Source: Marinobacter lutaoensis
Lineage (GTDB): Bacteria > Pseudomonadota > Gammaproteobacteria > Pseudomonadales > Oleiphilaceae
Assembly (NCBI RefSeq): GCF_001981305.1
Contig: NZ_MSCW01000001.1
Coordinates: 1-64,000, forward strand
DNA: 64,000 nt
Direction of reading: 5' to 3'
In this document: piece after piece, positions 7,958-17,159 of the stretch
How positions within the stretch are numbered: position 1 is the stretch's first letter
Layout: every line of letters starts with the position of its first letter
Position numbers and translations under genes: made by a program
Notes under the pieces: model-generated
Database searches by the model: none
What the model was told of the DNA's origin: nothing
What the model saw: the letters and a program-made list of their open reading frames with translations, nothing else

Positions 7958-9916
7958 TCACGGGGATGTGGTGTCGGCCTCCGGCTGCCGGATCTCGATC
8001 AGCCGCTGGCCCCGGCCGACCTGGTCGCCCGGCTGGATGTGAATCCGGGCAATCACGCCCGCGCCGGTGGCGCGCAGCGGGTGCTCCATTTTCATGGCTT
8101 CGAGCACGGCGAGGGTCTGGCCCGGGCTGACGGTATCACCCTCGGACACCCGTACCTCGACAATGGCTCCGTCCATGCTGGCGCGTACCTCGCCACCGTG
8201 ATCCGGGGCGTCCGTGGTGGCGGGCTGATGGGTTAGGTCCCGCACCGACCAGGTCTGGCCACTGGCCTGCCAATATAGGCAATCCCCCTGCAACTGATAT
8301 TGGCAAACCTGACGAACCCCCTGGGCGATGAAGTCCACCTGTCCCCGGCTCCGGGACATCAAGGTCAGGGTGTGGGAGCGGTCACCCTCGGTCACGGTCA
8401 GGGCCTGGTCGTGGCGGCACAGCCGCAGGTGGTGAACGGTGTCGCCCGAGGCCAGTGTCAGGGGAATGGCGCCGGTGCCTGCATTGCTCCAACCCGCCCC
8501 GCCGTCGGTGCCGAGAATCGCGGCGGCGATGGCCAGCTCCGCCAGAGCCGGGGGCTGGGGTGACAGGCAGGGGGACGTCGCGAATGTCTGCTCGAGAAAC
8601 GCGGTGGTGGCGTTGCCCTGGCCAAACAGGTCGTGGTCGATGACCCGGCTCAGGAAATGCCGGTTGGTGGTCACCCCGAACACCACGGTGTCCTCCAGGG
8701 CCCGGATCAGTCGTCGCCGAGCCTGATCCCGGTCGCTGCCCCAGGCCACGATTTTGGCCAGCATGGGGTCGTAGTGGGGGCTGATCCGGTCGCCGGCGCG
8801 CACACCGGTGTCGACCCGCACACCCTCGCCGGTGGCCGCGTCGAAGCGAAGCAGGGTTCCGGTCTGGGGTTGGAATGCCCGGGCCGGGTCCTCGGCGTAC
8901 AGGCGCGCCTCGATGGCGTGACCGTGCAGGGGGATCTCCGCCTGCGTCAGGGGCAGGGGCCGGCCCTCCGCCACCGCCAGTTGCCAGGCCACCAGGTCCT
9001 GACCGGTGATCTGTTCGGTCACCGGATGCTCGACCTGAAGCCGGGTGTTCATTTCCAGAAAGTAGAAGGTGCGATCCTGGCCGACCAGGAATTCCACCGT
9101 GCCGGCACCCTCGTAGCCGCAGGCCCGGGCTGCCCGCACCGCCGCCTCGCCCATGGCTTGGCGCAGCGCCGGGGTCACGAACGGCGAGGGGGCCTCCTCC
9201 ACCACTTTTTGATGCCGGCGCTGGATCGAGCAGTCCCGGTCACCCAGATGGACGACATGACCGTGGCGGTCCGCGAACACCTGGATTTCCACATGCCGGG
9301 CATCAACCACTGCCCGTTCCAGAATCAGTTCATCATCCCCGAATGCCTGGCGGGCTTCCGAGCGGGCCCGGGTCAGTGCCTCGGCCAGCTCCGATGCCTG
9401 TCGCACCAGCCGCATGCCCCGGCCACCGCCGCCAGCGGACGCCTTGATCATCAGCGGGTAGCCGAGGGCATCGGCGGCATCGGTCAGGGCCGCATCGGAG
9501 GCCCGGGCCGACTCGTACCCGGGAACCACCGGCACGCCCGCTGCCACCATTGCTTCCTTCGCCCGGCGCTTGCTGGCCATCAGCTCGATGGCCGCCTCCG
9601 GGGGACCTACGAAAACCAAGCCCGCCGCCCGGCAGGCCCGTGCGAATTCGGCGTTCTCGGACAGGAAGCCGTAGCCGGGGTGAATGCTGTCGGCACCGGT
9701 GATTCGCGCCGCCTCCAGGACTGCTTCGGAGTTGAGGTAGGAGGCGTTCGCCTGCGCAGGCCCCAGGCAGACGGCTTCGTCGGCCTCGGTCACGTGCAGG
9801 GCCCCGGCATCGGCCTCCGAATACACGGCCACCGTTCGGTACCCGAGTGCCTGGGCGGTCCGGTTGATCCGGACGGCAATTTCACCCCGGTTGGCGATCA
9901 GGAGTTTTCTGAGCAT
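7958..9916 (-). CDS. atuF: Geranyl-CoA carboxylase biotin-containing subunit (AtuF-like)
   Basis: The 652-residue protein joins an N-terminal biotin carboxylase (starting LLIANRGEIAVRI, with ATP-grasp loop SAGGGGRGMR) to a C-terminal biotin carrier domain. The biotin attachment motif is EAMKM, with the modified Lys at K609. It would carboxylate its own biotin with ATP and bicarbonate and hand CO2 to AtuC. Sequence alone does not separate it from the leucine-pathway subunit LiuD/MccA. The flanking DUF1446 gene and the absence of an HMG-CoA lyase gene favour geranyl-CoA carboxylase. It follows atuE by 48 bases. Confidence 0.87.
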   Translation of the reverse strand: MLRKLLIANRGEIAVRINRTAQALGYRTVAVYSEADAGALHVTEADEAVCLGPAQANASYLNSEAVLEAARITGADSIHPGYGFLSENAEFARACRAAGLVFVGPPEAAIELMASKRRAKEAMVAAGVPVVPGYESARASDAALTDAADALGYPLMIKASAGGGGRGMRLVRQASELAEALTRARSEARQAFGDDELILERAVVDARHVEIQVFADRHGHVVHLGDRDCSIQRRHQKVVEEAPSPFVTPALRQAMGEAAVRAARACGYEGAGTVEFLVGQDRTFYFLEMNTRLQVEHPVTEQITGQDLVAWQLAVAEGRPLPLTQAEIPLHGHAIEARLYAEDPARAFQPQTGTLLRFDAATGEGVRVDTGVRAGDRISPHYDPMLAKIVAWGSDRDQARRRLIRALEDTVVFGVTTNRHFLSRVIDHDLFGQGNATTAFLEQTFATSPCLSPQPPALAELAIAAAILGTDGGAGWSNAGTGAIPLTLASGDTVHHLRLCRHDQALTVTEGDRSHTLTLMSRSRGQVDFIAQGVRQVCQYQLQGDCLYWQASGQTWSVRDLTHQPATTDAPDHGGEVRASMDGAIVEVRVSEGDTVSPGQTLAVLEAMKMEHPLRATGAGVIARIHIQPGDQVGRGQRLIEIRQPEADTTSP

Positions 9917-9964
9917 GGTCGGCGTCCTCTGTGGATGTCGGGGGTACCCGCGCGAGCCGGTGGG

Positions 9965-10786
9965 TCAGTGGTCGTTTTCGGCCCACCCGGGCGGGCGCTT
10001 CTGGATGAACGCCAGGGTGCCTTCGGCACCTTCCGGACCGCGCATGGCCTGGGCGAACAGCGCGGCCGCATCGTCCAGCAAATCCGCCATGGGCTCCTGT
10101 CCGACCCGGTGCAGCAGGGCCTTGGTCCGGGCGGTGGCGTCCGGAGCACACCGGCGTACCCGCGCCAGCACCTGCTGTAACTGGGTGTCCAGTTCGGCGT
10201 CACCCTCGGCAACCTGGTGCACGAGCCCCAGGGCCCGGGCCTCGTGGGCGTCCACCGTGATGCCGAGCAACGCCAGGCGCCGGGCCTGGGTCAGGCCGAT
10301 GCGCTGCACCACGAAGGGCGCAATCTGCGCCGGGATCACCCCGAGCGAGGTTTCCGGCAGGGCGAAACGGGTCTGGACGCCGGCCAGTGCCACGTCCGAT
10401 ACGCAGACCAAGCCCAGGCCGCCGCCCATGACCGTGCCCTCAAGCACCGTCACCACGATGTTTGCGGCGGCATTCACCTGTTGCAGCAGGCGGCCAAATG
10501 CCCGGTTCAGGGTGTGGAACGGGTCCGGCTGGCCCCCTTCTTGGGGGCGACCCCGGGCTTCGGCCATGTCGTGGAGGTCGCCGCCGGCACAGAAGTGTCC
10601 GCCGGCGCCGCGCAGGACCACCGCGCGCACGGCGGGATCGGTTTCGATCAGCGTGAACACTGTTGACAGTTCTGCCACCATCCGCAGGCTCATGGCGTTG
10701 CGGACCTCAGGCCGGTTCAGGGTGATGAACAGGGTGGAACCGTGGAGGTCCAGTCGCAAGGTGTCGCAATGGGGAAGGCGGGTCAT
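9965..10786 (-). CDS. atuE: Isohexenylglutaconyl-CoA hydratase (AtuE-like crotonase)
   Basis: The 273-residue enoyl-CoA hydratase/isomerase family protein has the oxyanion-hole segments AGGHFCAGGDL (61-71) and VMGGGLGL (119-126) and a likely catalytic Glu at E145 (LPETSLG). The frame stays open far upstream over atuD. The ATG at 10786, two bases after the atuD stop, gives the homologous start MTRLPHCDTLRLD. In the atu pathway this enzyme hydrates isohexenylglutaconyl-CoA, the product of geranyl-CoA carboxylase. The assignment to that step rests on gene order. Confidence 0.85.
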   Translation of the reverse strand: MTRLPHCDTLRLDLHGSTLFITLNRPEVRNAMSLRMVAELSTVFTLIETDPAVRAVVLRGAGGHFCAGGDLHDMAEARGRPQEGGQPDPFHTLNRAFGRLLQQVNAAANIVVTVLEGTVMGGGLGLVCVSDVALAGVQTRFALPETSLGVIPAQIAPFVVQRIGLTQARRLALLGITVDAHEARALGLVHQVAEGDAELDTQLQQVLARVRRCAPDATARTKALLHRVGQEPMADLLDDAAALFAQAMRGPEGAEGTLAFIQKRPPGWAENDH

Positions 10787-10788
10787 GG

Positions 10789-11949
10789 TCAGTCCCTTCG
10801 CTTGCTGGGCAGGATGCCCATCAGCTTGCAGATGATGCCGAGCATGATTTCGTCGGCGCCGCCGCCGATGGATACCAGCCGTACATCCCGGAATGCGCGG
10901 GACACCGGGTTGTCCCACATGTAGCCGTTGCCACCCCAGAATTGCAGGCAGGCGTCGGTCACTTCCCGGCCCAGCCGGCCGGCTTTCAGTTTCGCCATCG
11001 ACGCCAGCCGGGTGGCGTCCTGGCCGGCGATGTGCTGCTCGCAGGCTTGGTAGGTGAGGGCGCGCAGCGCCTCCACTTCCGTCTGCAGCTCCGCCAGGCG
11101 GAAGTGGATGTACTGGTTGTCGATCAGCACCTGGCCAAAGGTGCGTCGCTCCCGGCAGTAGGTAATGGTGCGATCGATGCACGCCTCCAGCGCTTTGATG
11201 ACGTTGGCGGCCCCCCACATTCGTTCTTCTTGGAACTGCATCATCTGCATCATGAAACCGGTGCCTTCGGCGCCGATGCGGTTGCGTTGGGGGACCCGGA
11301 CATCGTCCAGAAAGATCTGCGCGGTTTCCGAGGAGCGCATGCCCAGCTTGTTCAGGTGAGGGCTGAACGATACGCCCGGTGTGTCCGTGGGCACCAGAAT
11401 CAGGGATTTGTTCCGGTGCGGCTTGTCGTCGCTGGTGTTGGCCAGAAGGCAGATAAAATCGGCTTTCGGCGAGTTGGTGATCCACATCTTGGAGCCGTTG
11501 ATGATGTAGTCGTCGCCGTCCTTGCGCGCATTGGTGCGGATGCCCGCGACGTCCGATCCGGCGTCCACTTCACTGACCCCGATGCAGCCGACGCGGTCGC
11601 CGGCGATGGCCGGTGCCAGGAACTCCCGCTTGAGCTCGTCGGAGCCGAACCGGGCCAGCGCCGGAGTGCACATGTCCGTCTGCACGCCGATGGCAAGGGG
11701 CACGCCGCCGCACAGCGCCAGGCCGAGTTCCTCGGCGGCCACCAGGTTGTAGCTGTAGTCCAGGCCCATGCCGCCGTAGGCTTCCGGTTTCTGGATGCCG
11801 AGCAGGCCCAGGTTGCCCAGTTTCTTGAAGAGGTCCTTGATCGGGAATTCGCCCGCGGCCTCCCACTCGTCGCAATAGGGGTTGATTTCCTTTTCAACGA
11901 AGTCCCGCACCGTTTTGCGCAGGGCGTCGTGTTCGGGGGTGAATTTCAT
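10789..11949 (-). CDS. atuD: Citronellyl-CoA dehydrogenase (AtuD-like acyl-CoA dehydrogenase)
   Basis: A standard-length (386 residues) FAD-dependent acyl-CoA dehydrogenase. It has the FAD/substrate motifs GCIGVSEVDAGSDVAG and MWITNSPKADF and a C-terminal LQFWGGNGYM segment. GGAGAA precedes the ATG. In the atu pathway AtuD converts citronellyl-CoA to cis-geranyl-CoA, passing electrons to ETF. Isovaleryl-CoA dehydrogenase (LiuA) is a close relative; the citronellyl assignment comes from position between atuC and atuE. Confidence 0.85.
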   Translation of the reverse strand: MKFTPEHDALRKTVRDFVEKEINPYCDEWEAAGEFPIKDLFKKLGNLGLLGIQKPEAYGGMGLDYSYNLVAAEELGLALCGGVPLAIGVQTDMCTPALARFGSDELKREFLAPAIAGDRVGCIGVSEVDAGSDVAGIRTNARKDGDDYIINGSKMWITNSPKADFICLLANTSDDKPHRNKSLILVPTDTPGVSFSPHLNKLGMRSSETAQIFLDDVRVPQRNRIGAEGTGFMMQMMQFQEERMWGAANVIKALEACIDRTITYCRERRTFGQVLIDNQYIHFRLAELQTEVEALRALTYQACEQHIAGQDATRLASMAKLKAGRLGREVTDACLQFWGGNGYMWDNPVSRAFRDVRLVSIGGGADEIMLGIICKLMGILPSKRRD

Positions 11950-11986
11950 GACGGTTCTCCGTAGCAGATGAGGGTGGGGCGAAACA

Positions 11987-13603
11987 TCAGAGGCGCGCCA
12001 CGCCGAACGTGTTGGGCCGGAGTGGCCGGTGCTCCGCCTCCCGGCACACGGACAGCACCAGCGCCAGGACCCGGCGTGTGTCCCGCGGGTCGATCAGGCC
12101 GTCGTCCCACAACCGGGCGGTGCCGTACAGCGCGGTGGAGCCTTCCTCCAGCTTGCGGGCGGTGGCCTGTTCCAGGAAATCCAGGGTTTTCGGATCAGGT
12201 TCGATGCCGTTGCGCCGCTGTTTCTCCTCGGCGACGATGCGCATCACTTTGCCCGCCTGGGCCGGCCCCATGACCGCGGTCCGGCTGTTGGGCCAAGCGA
12301 AGATGAAACGGGGGTCGAGGCCGCGTCCGCACATGGCGTAGTTGCCGGCACCGTAGGAGCCGCCCACCACGATGGCGATCCGGGGCACCCGGCAGTTGGT
12401 CACCGCCTGGATCATCTTGGCGCCGTGTTTGATGATGCCGTGCTGTTCGGCGTGGGTCCCCACCATGAAGCCGGTGGTGTTGTGCAGGAACAGCAGCGGC
12501 GTGCCGGCCTGGTCGCAGAGCTGGATGAACTGGGCGGCCTTGGCGGCGCCCTCGGGGGTGATCGGGCCGTTGTTGCCGATCACCCCCACGGCGTGCCCCT
12601 CGATGCGCAGGGTCCCGCACACGGTCTGGTCGTCGTAACCGTTCTTGAAATCGAGGAAACGGGAGCCGTCGGCGATCCGGGCCAGGATTTCGCGCACGTC
12701 GTAGGGTTTCTTGGGATCTGCCGGAATCACGCCCAGCAGCTCCTCGGCCGGGTAGCGAGGGGGTTCCCAGGTTCCGGCCGGGGCGGGTGGTCGATGTTCG
12801 TTCCAGGGCAGGGCCCCGAGGATTTCCCGCGCCAGGCGGATGCCGTCGGCGTCGTCCTCCGCCAGGTACTCGGCGGTGCCGGCCACGGTGGCGTGCATGT
12901 CGGCGCCGCCCAGGGCTTCGTCGGTGGCAATCTCGCCGGTGGCGGCCTTGAGCAGCGGCGGCCCGGCCAGGAACATCTTGGCCTGGTGGCGTACCGTAAT
13001 GACGTAGTCGGACAAGCCCGGCTGGTAGGCGCCGCCGGCGGTGGCGTTGCCATGCACCACGGTGATCTGGGGAATCCCGGCCGCGGACAGCCGGGCCTGA
13101 TTGGCGAAGCCCCGGGCCCCGGGGACGAAAATGTCCGTGGCGTAGTTAAGATTGGCACCACCGCTTTCCGACAGGGAAATCACCGGCAGCTTGTTCTCAA
13201 GGGCAATTTGCTGCAGGCGCAGAGTCTTGTCCAGCCCGGCCGGAGTGATGGTGCCCCCCTTGATGGCGCTGTTGCTGGCGACCACCAGACAGCGGATGCC
13301 CGAGACCATCCCGATGCCGCCGATCAGGCCGCCGCCGGCCTGGCTGCCGTCCGTGTCGTCGTACATCTTGTAGCCGGTGAGGGCGCAGAGTTCGAGAAAC
13401 TCGCTGCCCCGGTCCAGCAAGCGGTGGAGGCGGTCCCGGGGGAGCAGTTTGCCCCGCCGGGTGAAACTGGCCCGGGCCGACTCGGCCAGGTCCAGTGCCT
13501 TCTGCTCCGCCTCGCGGAAGATTTGCAGGTGAGCCTGCAGGGCGTCGTGGTTGGCCCGGTACTCGTCCGAGCGCGGGTCAATGTGGGTGGTCAGTGGTTG
13601 CAT
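11987..13603 (-). CDS. atuC: Geranyl-CoA carboxylase carboxyltransferase subunit (AtuC-like)
   Basis: The 538-residue protein has the biotin-dependent carboxyltransferase fold with two crotonase-like halves, including VISLSESGGANLNYATDIF and the later GGSYGAGNYAMCGRG segment near the acyl-CoA site. It resembles methylcrotonyl-CoA carboxylase beta chains in length and motifs. Together with AtuF it would carboxylate the methyl-branched enoyl-CoA. The frame is open upstream into atuB, but GAGGAT before the ATG at 13603 and the family start MQPLTTHIDPRSDEY set the start. It is 11 bases after atuB. LiuB is the main alternative. Confidence 0.87.
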   Translation of the reverse strand: MQPLTTHIDPRSDEYRANHDALQAHLQIFREAEQKALDLAESARASFTRRGKLLPRDRLHRLLDRGSEFLELCALTGYKMYDDTDGSQAGGGLIGGIGMVSGIRCLVVASNSAIKGGTITPAGLDKTLRLQQIALENKLPVISLSESGGANLNYATDIFVPGARGFANQARLSAAGIPQITVVHGNATAGGAYQPGLSDYVITVRHQAKMFLAGPPLLKAATGEIATDEALGGADMHATVAGTAEYLAEDDADGIRLAREILGALPWNEHRPPAPAGTWEPPRYPAEELLGVIPADPKKPYDVREILARIADGSRFLDFKNGYDDQTVCGTLRIEGHAVGVIGNNGPITPEGAAKAAQFIQLCDQAGTPLLFLHNTTGFMVGTHAEQHGIIKHGAKMIQAVTNCRVPRIAIVVGGSYGAGNYAMCGRGLDPRFIFAWPNSRTAVMGPAQAGKVMRIVAEEKQRRNGIEPDPKTLDFLEQATARKLEEGSTALYGTARLWDDGLIDPRDTRRVLALVLSVCREAEHRPLRPNTFGVARL

Positions 13604-13614
13604 GGCGCCATCCT

Positions 13615-14481
13615 CTAGTCCTCGCTCAATACCCGGGGCGTGACGGCCCGGTGAAAACCGTTGAACGGTGTGTTGTTGCGGGCCTGGGGCAGGGGCCAGA
13701 TACGACTGCCTTGGGAGGCGGCCGCGTCCACCCGCAGGCAGTCGCCGGAGATGAAGGCGGCGGCGGGGCTGAGCAGGAAACAGATCGCAGCACTCACCTC
13801 GGCCTCGGTACCCAGCCGTTTGATCGGCACCGCGTCGGCCAAGCCGCGGATCCACGACTTCATGTGATCGGGGTAATTGTCCATGCCGCTGGAGGCGATC
13901 CAGCCGGGGGCGACGGCGTTGACCCGCACCCCGGCGGCCGCCCATTCCACCGCCGCGGTCTGGGTGAAGTTGACCATGCCAGCGCGGGCGGCGCCGGAGT
14001 GCCCCATGCCAGGCATGCCGCCCCACATGTCGGCGACGATGTTGACGATGGCGCCGCCGCTCTTGTTCAGGGCCTGGGTGTACGCCTCTCGGGCCATCAG
14101 GAAACCACCGGTCAGGTTGGTGCGTACCACCGTTTCCCAGCCCTTCTGGCTGATCCCGGTCAGCGGGGCAGCGAACTGGCCACCGGCGTTGTTGACCAAA
14201 CCATTGAGGCGGCCGTGTTGATCGAGGATGGCCCGCACCGTGGCTTGAACAGCCGCTTCCTCACGGATGTCACAGACATGTGCCGAAGCCGTGCCGCCGT
14301 CGTCCAGGATCTCCTCGCGAACCCTGGCGACCTTGTCGGGATTCCGGCCCACCAGCGCCACGCGTGCGCCCAGGGAGGCCAGTTCGTGGGCGGTGCAGCG
14401 GCCGATGCCGGAACCGCCGCCGGTGACGATGTACACCCGGTCCTGGAACAAACCCGGCTGGAAAACGGAACGGTAGCTCAT
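13615..14481 (-). CDS. atuB: SDR-family oxidoreductase (AtuB-like)
   Basis: The 288-residue short-chain dehydrogenase has the NAD(P) loop TGGGSGIG (20-27) and NNAG (97-100). At the usual YxxxK site it reads SGAAR (162-166), so neither the canonical Tyr nor Lys is kept. This HSGAARAG form is the one I know from trans-2-enoyl-CoA/2,4-dienoyl-CoA reductase-type SDRs, which suggests an acyl-CoA reductase rather than an alcohol dehydrogenase. The start overlaps the atuA stop by four bases (ATGA), implying translational coupling. AtuB is an SDR of unproven step in the Pseudomonas atu cluster. Confidence 0.83.
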   Translation of the reverse strand: MSYRSVFQPGLFQDRVYIVTGGGSGIGRCTAHELASLGARVALVGRNPDKVARVREEILDDGGTASAHVCDIREEAAVQATVRAILDQHGRLNGLVNNAGGQFAAPLTGISQKGWETVVRTNLTGGFLMAREAYTQALNKSGGAIVNIVADMWGGMPGMGHSGAARAGMVNFTQTAAVEWAAAGVRVNAVAPGWIASSGMDNYPDHMKSWIRGLADAVPIKRLGTEAEVSAAICFLLSPAAAFISGDCLRVDAAASQGSRIWPLPQARNNTPFNGFHRAVTPRVLSED

Positions 14482-16292
14482 GCGTGGGGTCCTGTGCCGT
14501 CGGGAGACAGATGCCCGGGGATGGGGATGGGAAATTCCAGCAGTTGTTGCGCGAAGGCTTTGCCCTGGGGATCGATGCGCAGGCTGGCGACGCCGCCGCC
14601 GCCGAGGCTGTGCTCGAGCAGGAAATTGAATGCCGCCAGTCCCGGCAGCGGCCAGCGGGTCACCCGGCCCCGCTCCGGGTCCAGGGTGTGGCGCATCCAG
14701 TCCGCCACGGCCGTCTCGGTGAGCGCGGCGGCGAGGTAGGGGAGGTAGCTGGGGTGCCGGGCGATGACACCGATGTTGCTGTGGTCGCCCTTGTCGCCGC
14801 TGCGGGCCCAGGCCAGCGCCACCAGCGGGACCACCCGGTCGGTGTCACCGGCCGGTTCGGGCTCCGGCCATGTTTCCAGCGCGGCCGGGTCGAAGCCGCC
14901 CTCCGCGGCCACCGATACCGGCTGCACACGGTTGTCCAGGTCCACGGAAACCTCAACCCGATGCTTCGGAACCAGGCAGGAGAACAGGCGGATTTTCGGC
15001 CACACCGACGGCCGGCCGCCGACGATGCCGGTGATGCCGGGGGCCATGCCGGTGGCGGCCTGGGCGATTTCCCGCGAGAACAGGATCAGAGCCTCCCGAT
15101 GATGATGGGCCACCGCGAGTTTCACCACCACCTCCCGTGGCGCCTTGGCCCTGGCATGCGGGCCGTAGGTGGTTTCGGTGCCAAGCAGTTCGGTGTGGGT
15201 GTCGGTGTAGCCGGGCCAACCGCGCTCCTGGAACAGGCGCGAGGTCTTGGCCAGAAGGGCGTCCGCCACACGCTGAGCCTTGGCCGGGGCGTCGAGGCCG
15301 GCCAGCAGGAAGGTGACGGTGCATTTGTAACCGTCCGGCCAGGTCCCGGATACTTTATAACGGTCGGTCGGAGGGCGGCCCCGGGCGCCTTCGACCCAGA
15401 CCCGGTCCGGTCCGGACTCGGTCAGGGTCACAGCCGTGAAATCGCAGGTGACGTCCGGCAGCAGATAGGCGCGGGGGTCGCCAATCTCGTACACCAGCTG
15501 CTCGGCCACGGTGCCGCGGCTGACCCGGCCGCCGGTACCCTCTGGCTTGGTGACGGTAAAACCGCCGTTCGGATGGACCTCGGCGATCGGAAAACCCATG
15601 TCGGCGTAGCCGTCGCACACCTCGCGCCAGTCCGTGAAGTTGCCGCCGGTGACCTGGGCCCCGCATTCCAGCAGGTGACCGGCCAGGCTGCCCTGGGCCA
15701 GCCGGTCATAGTCCTGCCAGGACCAGCCGAATTCGTGCACCAGCGGCGCCAGCACCAGGGCGCTGTCCGCGACCCGGCCGGTAACGACGATGTCCGCGCC
15801 CCGCTCCAGCGCGGCCACCAGCCCCGGTGCACCCAGGTAGGCGTTCAGGCTTACCAGCCGGTCGGGCAGCGGCTGGTCGGTGGTCATTTCCCGGATATCC
15901 CCGGCCCGGAGGTCCCTGGCCTGTGGCAGCACGTCATCCCCCAGCACCAGCGCGATTCTGAGCGGCACGCCGGCTCGGTCACACAGGGTCTGTAGGGCAT
16001 CCCTGCAGGCCACCGGATTGACGCCGCCGGCGTTGGCCAACACCCGGATACCCCGGTCCCGGATGTCCGACAACAGGGGAGCGATGGTCTGGACGAAGTC
16101 CCGGGCATAGCCCTGGCTCGGATCCTTCAGCTTCTGGCCGGCCATGATGGACAGGGTGATTTCGGCGAGGTAGTCCGCCACCAGGTAGTCGATGTCACCG
16201 TGTCGGATCAGTTGCGCGGCGGCGGTCTCGGTATCGCCCCAGAAGGCGGAGCAGCAGCCGATGCGAAGCGGCGTGGAGCGGGCGTGGGCCAT
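14478..16292 (-). CDS. atuA: DUF1446 acyclic terpene utilization protein (AtuA-like)
   Basis: The 604-residue protein has the DUF1446 (AtuA) architecture: an N-terminal domain starting with [16 protein letters not shown] and containing [15 protein letters not shown], a central [19 protein letters not shown] segment, and a C-terminal part with [15 protein letters not shown] like the AtuA-like ferredoxin-fold domain. AtuA is required for acyclic terpene growth in Pseudomonas but its biochemical step is unknown; it is a diagnostic marker of the cluster. AAGGA stands eight bases before the ATG. It is first in the cluster, divergent from atuR across 125 bases carrying a dyad operator. Confidence 0.9.
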   Translation of the reverse strand: MAHARSTPLRIGCCSAFWGDTETAAAQLIRHGDIDYLVADYLAEITLSIMAGQKLKDPSQGYARDFVQTIAPLLSDIRDRGIRVLANAGGVNPVACRDALQTLCDRAGVPLRIALVLGDDVLPQARDLRAGDIREMTTDQPLPDRLVSLNAYLGAPGLVAALERGADIVVTGRVADSALVLAPLVHEFGWSWQDYDRLAQGSLAGHLLECGAQVTGGNFTDWREVCDGYADMGFPIAEVHPNGGFTVTKPEGTGGRVSRGTVAEQLVYEIGDPRAYLLPDVTCDFTAVTLTESGPDRVWVEGARGRPPTDRYKVSGTWPDGYKCTVTFLLAGLDAPAKAQRVADALLAKTSRLFQERGWPGYTDTHTELLGTETTYGPHARAKAPREVVVKLAVAHHHREALILFSREIAQAATGMAPGITGIVGGRPSVWPKIRLFSCLVPKHRVEVSVDLDNRVQPVSVAAEGGFDPAALETWPEPEPAGDTDRVVPLVALAWARSGDKGDHSNIGVIARHPSYLPYLAAALTETAVADWMRHTLDPERGRVTRWPLPGLAAFNFLLEHSLGGGGVASLRIDPQGKAFAQQLLEFPIPIPGHLSPDGTGPHA

Positions 16293-16351
16293 GGCGTGTC
16301 CTTGTTATTGGAATATGAGCCGCGGGTGTTACAAGCGGTTCAGGTCACGAT

Positions 16352-16369
16352 ACCAAGCAAGCGCTTGGT
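16352..16369. promoter_or_regulatory. Inverted-repeat operator between atuR and atuA
   Basis: ACCAAGC (16352-16358) and GCTTGGT (16363-16369) form a perfect 7-base dyad with a four-base spacer; the core also contains the palindrome CAAGCGCTTG. Such dyads are typical TetR-family operators. It abuts the -35 of the putative atuR promoter and overlaps a possible atuA -35 on the other strand (TTGGTA, then TGTAAC after 17 bases). AtuR of P. aeruginosa is known to bind inverted repeats in this same intergenic region, so this is the probable AtuR site. Confidence 0.65.
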
Positions 16370-16397
16370 TTGTAAACAGGGCCCGATCGGGTAGAAT
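16370..16397 (+). promoter_or_regulatory. Putative atuR promoter
   Basis: TTGTAA (16370-16375) and TAGAAT (16392-16397) are separated by 16 bases, ending 20 bases before the atuR start codon. The dyad operator sits directly upstream, fitting autoregulation. Confidence 0.5.
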
Positions 16398-16417
16398 GGG
16401 CCAACCTTTCCTGCCGG

Positions 16418-17041
16418 ATGTGTAACGTGAAACGGAACCCCATTCTCCAGTCTCTGATTGACGACAACCTGGTCTCCGATCCCGCCAGTGCTCGGGGACG
16501 ACTGCTGAAGGAGGCGGCCCGCCTGTTCCGGGACAAGGGCTATGAACGCACCACGGTGCGGGATCTGGCGGCGGCGGTGGGCATCCAGTCCGGCAGTCTG
16601 TTCCACCATTTCCGCAGTAAGGAGGAGATCCTCAAGGCGGTCATGGTGGAAACCATTCGCCTGAACACGGCACTGATGCAGGCGGCGGTATCCGCCGCCG
16701 ACACCCCGAGGGACCGGTTGCGGGCGTTGATCCGCACCGAGCTTGAGTCGATCAACGGCCGCACCGGCGAGGCCATGGCGGTGCTGGTGTATGAGTGGCG
16801 CAGCTTGTCGGAACCGGCCCGGACGGAGATCCTGGCCCTGCGCGAAATCTATGAGGGGCTTTGGCTGGAGGTGTTGCGACAGCTGCGATCGCAGGGGGAT
16901 CTGGCCGCCGATCCGTTTGTGGTGCGTCGCCTTCTGACCGGCGCCCTGAGCTGGACCATCACCTGGTATCGGCCCGAGCGGGGCGAATTGTCCCTGGATG
17001 GCCTCACCGAACAGGTGATGACCATGATGGGGCTTTCGTAA
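16418..17041 (+). CDS. atuR: TetR-family regulator of the atu cluster (AtuR-like)
   Basis: The 207-residue protein has an N-terminal TetR helix-turn-helix (TTVRDLAAAVGIQSGSLFHHF, then RSKEEIL), followed by an all-helical ligand/dimer domain. It would repress the divergent atu genes and itself until an acyl-CoA or terpenoid ligand binds. The ATG at 16418 has no good ribosome site; an in-frame GTG at 16427 is an alternative start. A GC hairpin (17042-17056) without a U-tract follows the stop. The name rests on location beside atuA and the dyad operator. Confidence 0.8.
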   Translation: MCNVKRNPILQSLIDDNLVSDPASARGRLLKEAARLFRDKGYERTTVRDLAAAVGIQSGSLFHHFRSKEEILKAVMVETIRLNTALMQAAVSAADTPRDRLRALIRTELESINGRTGEAMAVLVYEWRSLSEPARTEILALREIYEGLWLEVLRQLRSQGDLAADPFVVRRLLTGALSWTITWYRPERGELSLDGLTEQVMTMMGLS

Positions 17042-17159
17042 CAGGCCATTGGCCTGATCGGCATAGCCGAATCGGCAATCCAGCCATTCTTGTCGGACAG
17101 TTTTCGCCGCATCCTTGTTGCCCTAGTCAGAACGATAAAAACAACGCAAGGCAAGGAAC

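Noticed and set aside
6299..8236. A 645-codon plus-strand frame
   Set aside because: Antisense to the acyl-CoA synthetase gene and part of the carboxylase gene, with no recognisable motif and an unnatural Gly/Val/Gln/His-rich composition.
7958..13603. Leucine/isovalerate (liu) catabolic cluster
   Set aside because: The enzymes are paralogous to LiuA-D, but there is no HMG-CoA lyase, and DUF1446, SDR and acyl-CoA synthetase genes in the known atu order favour atu.
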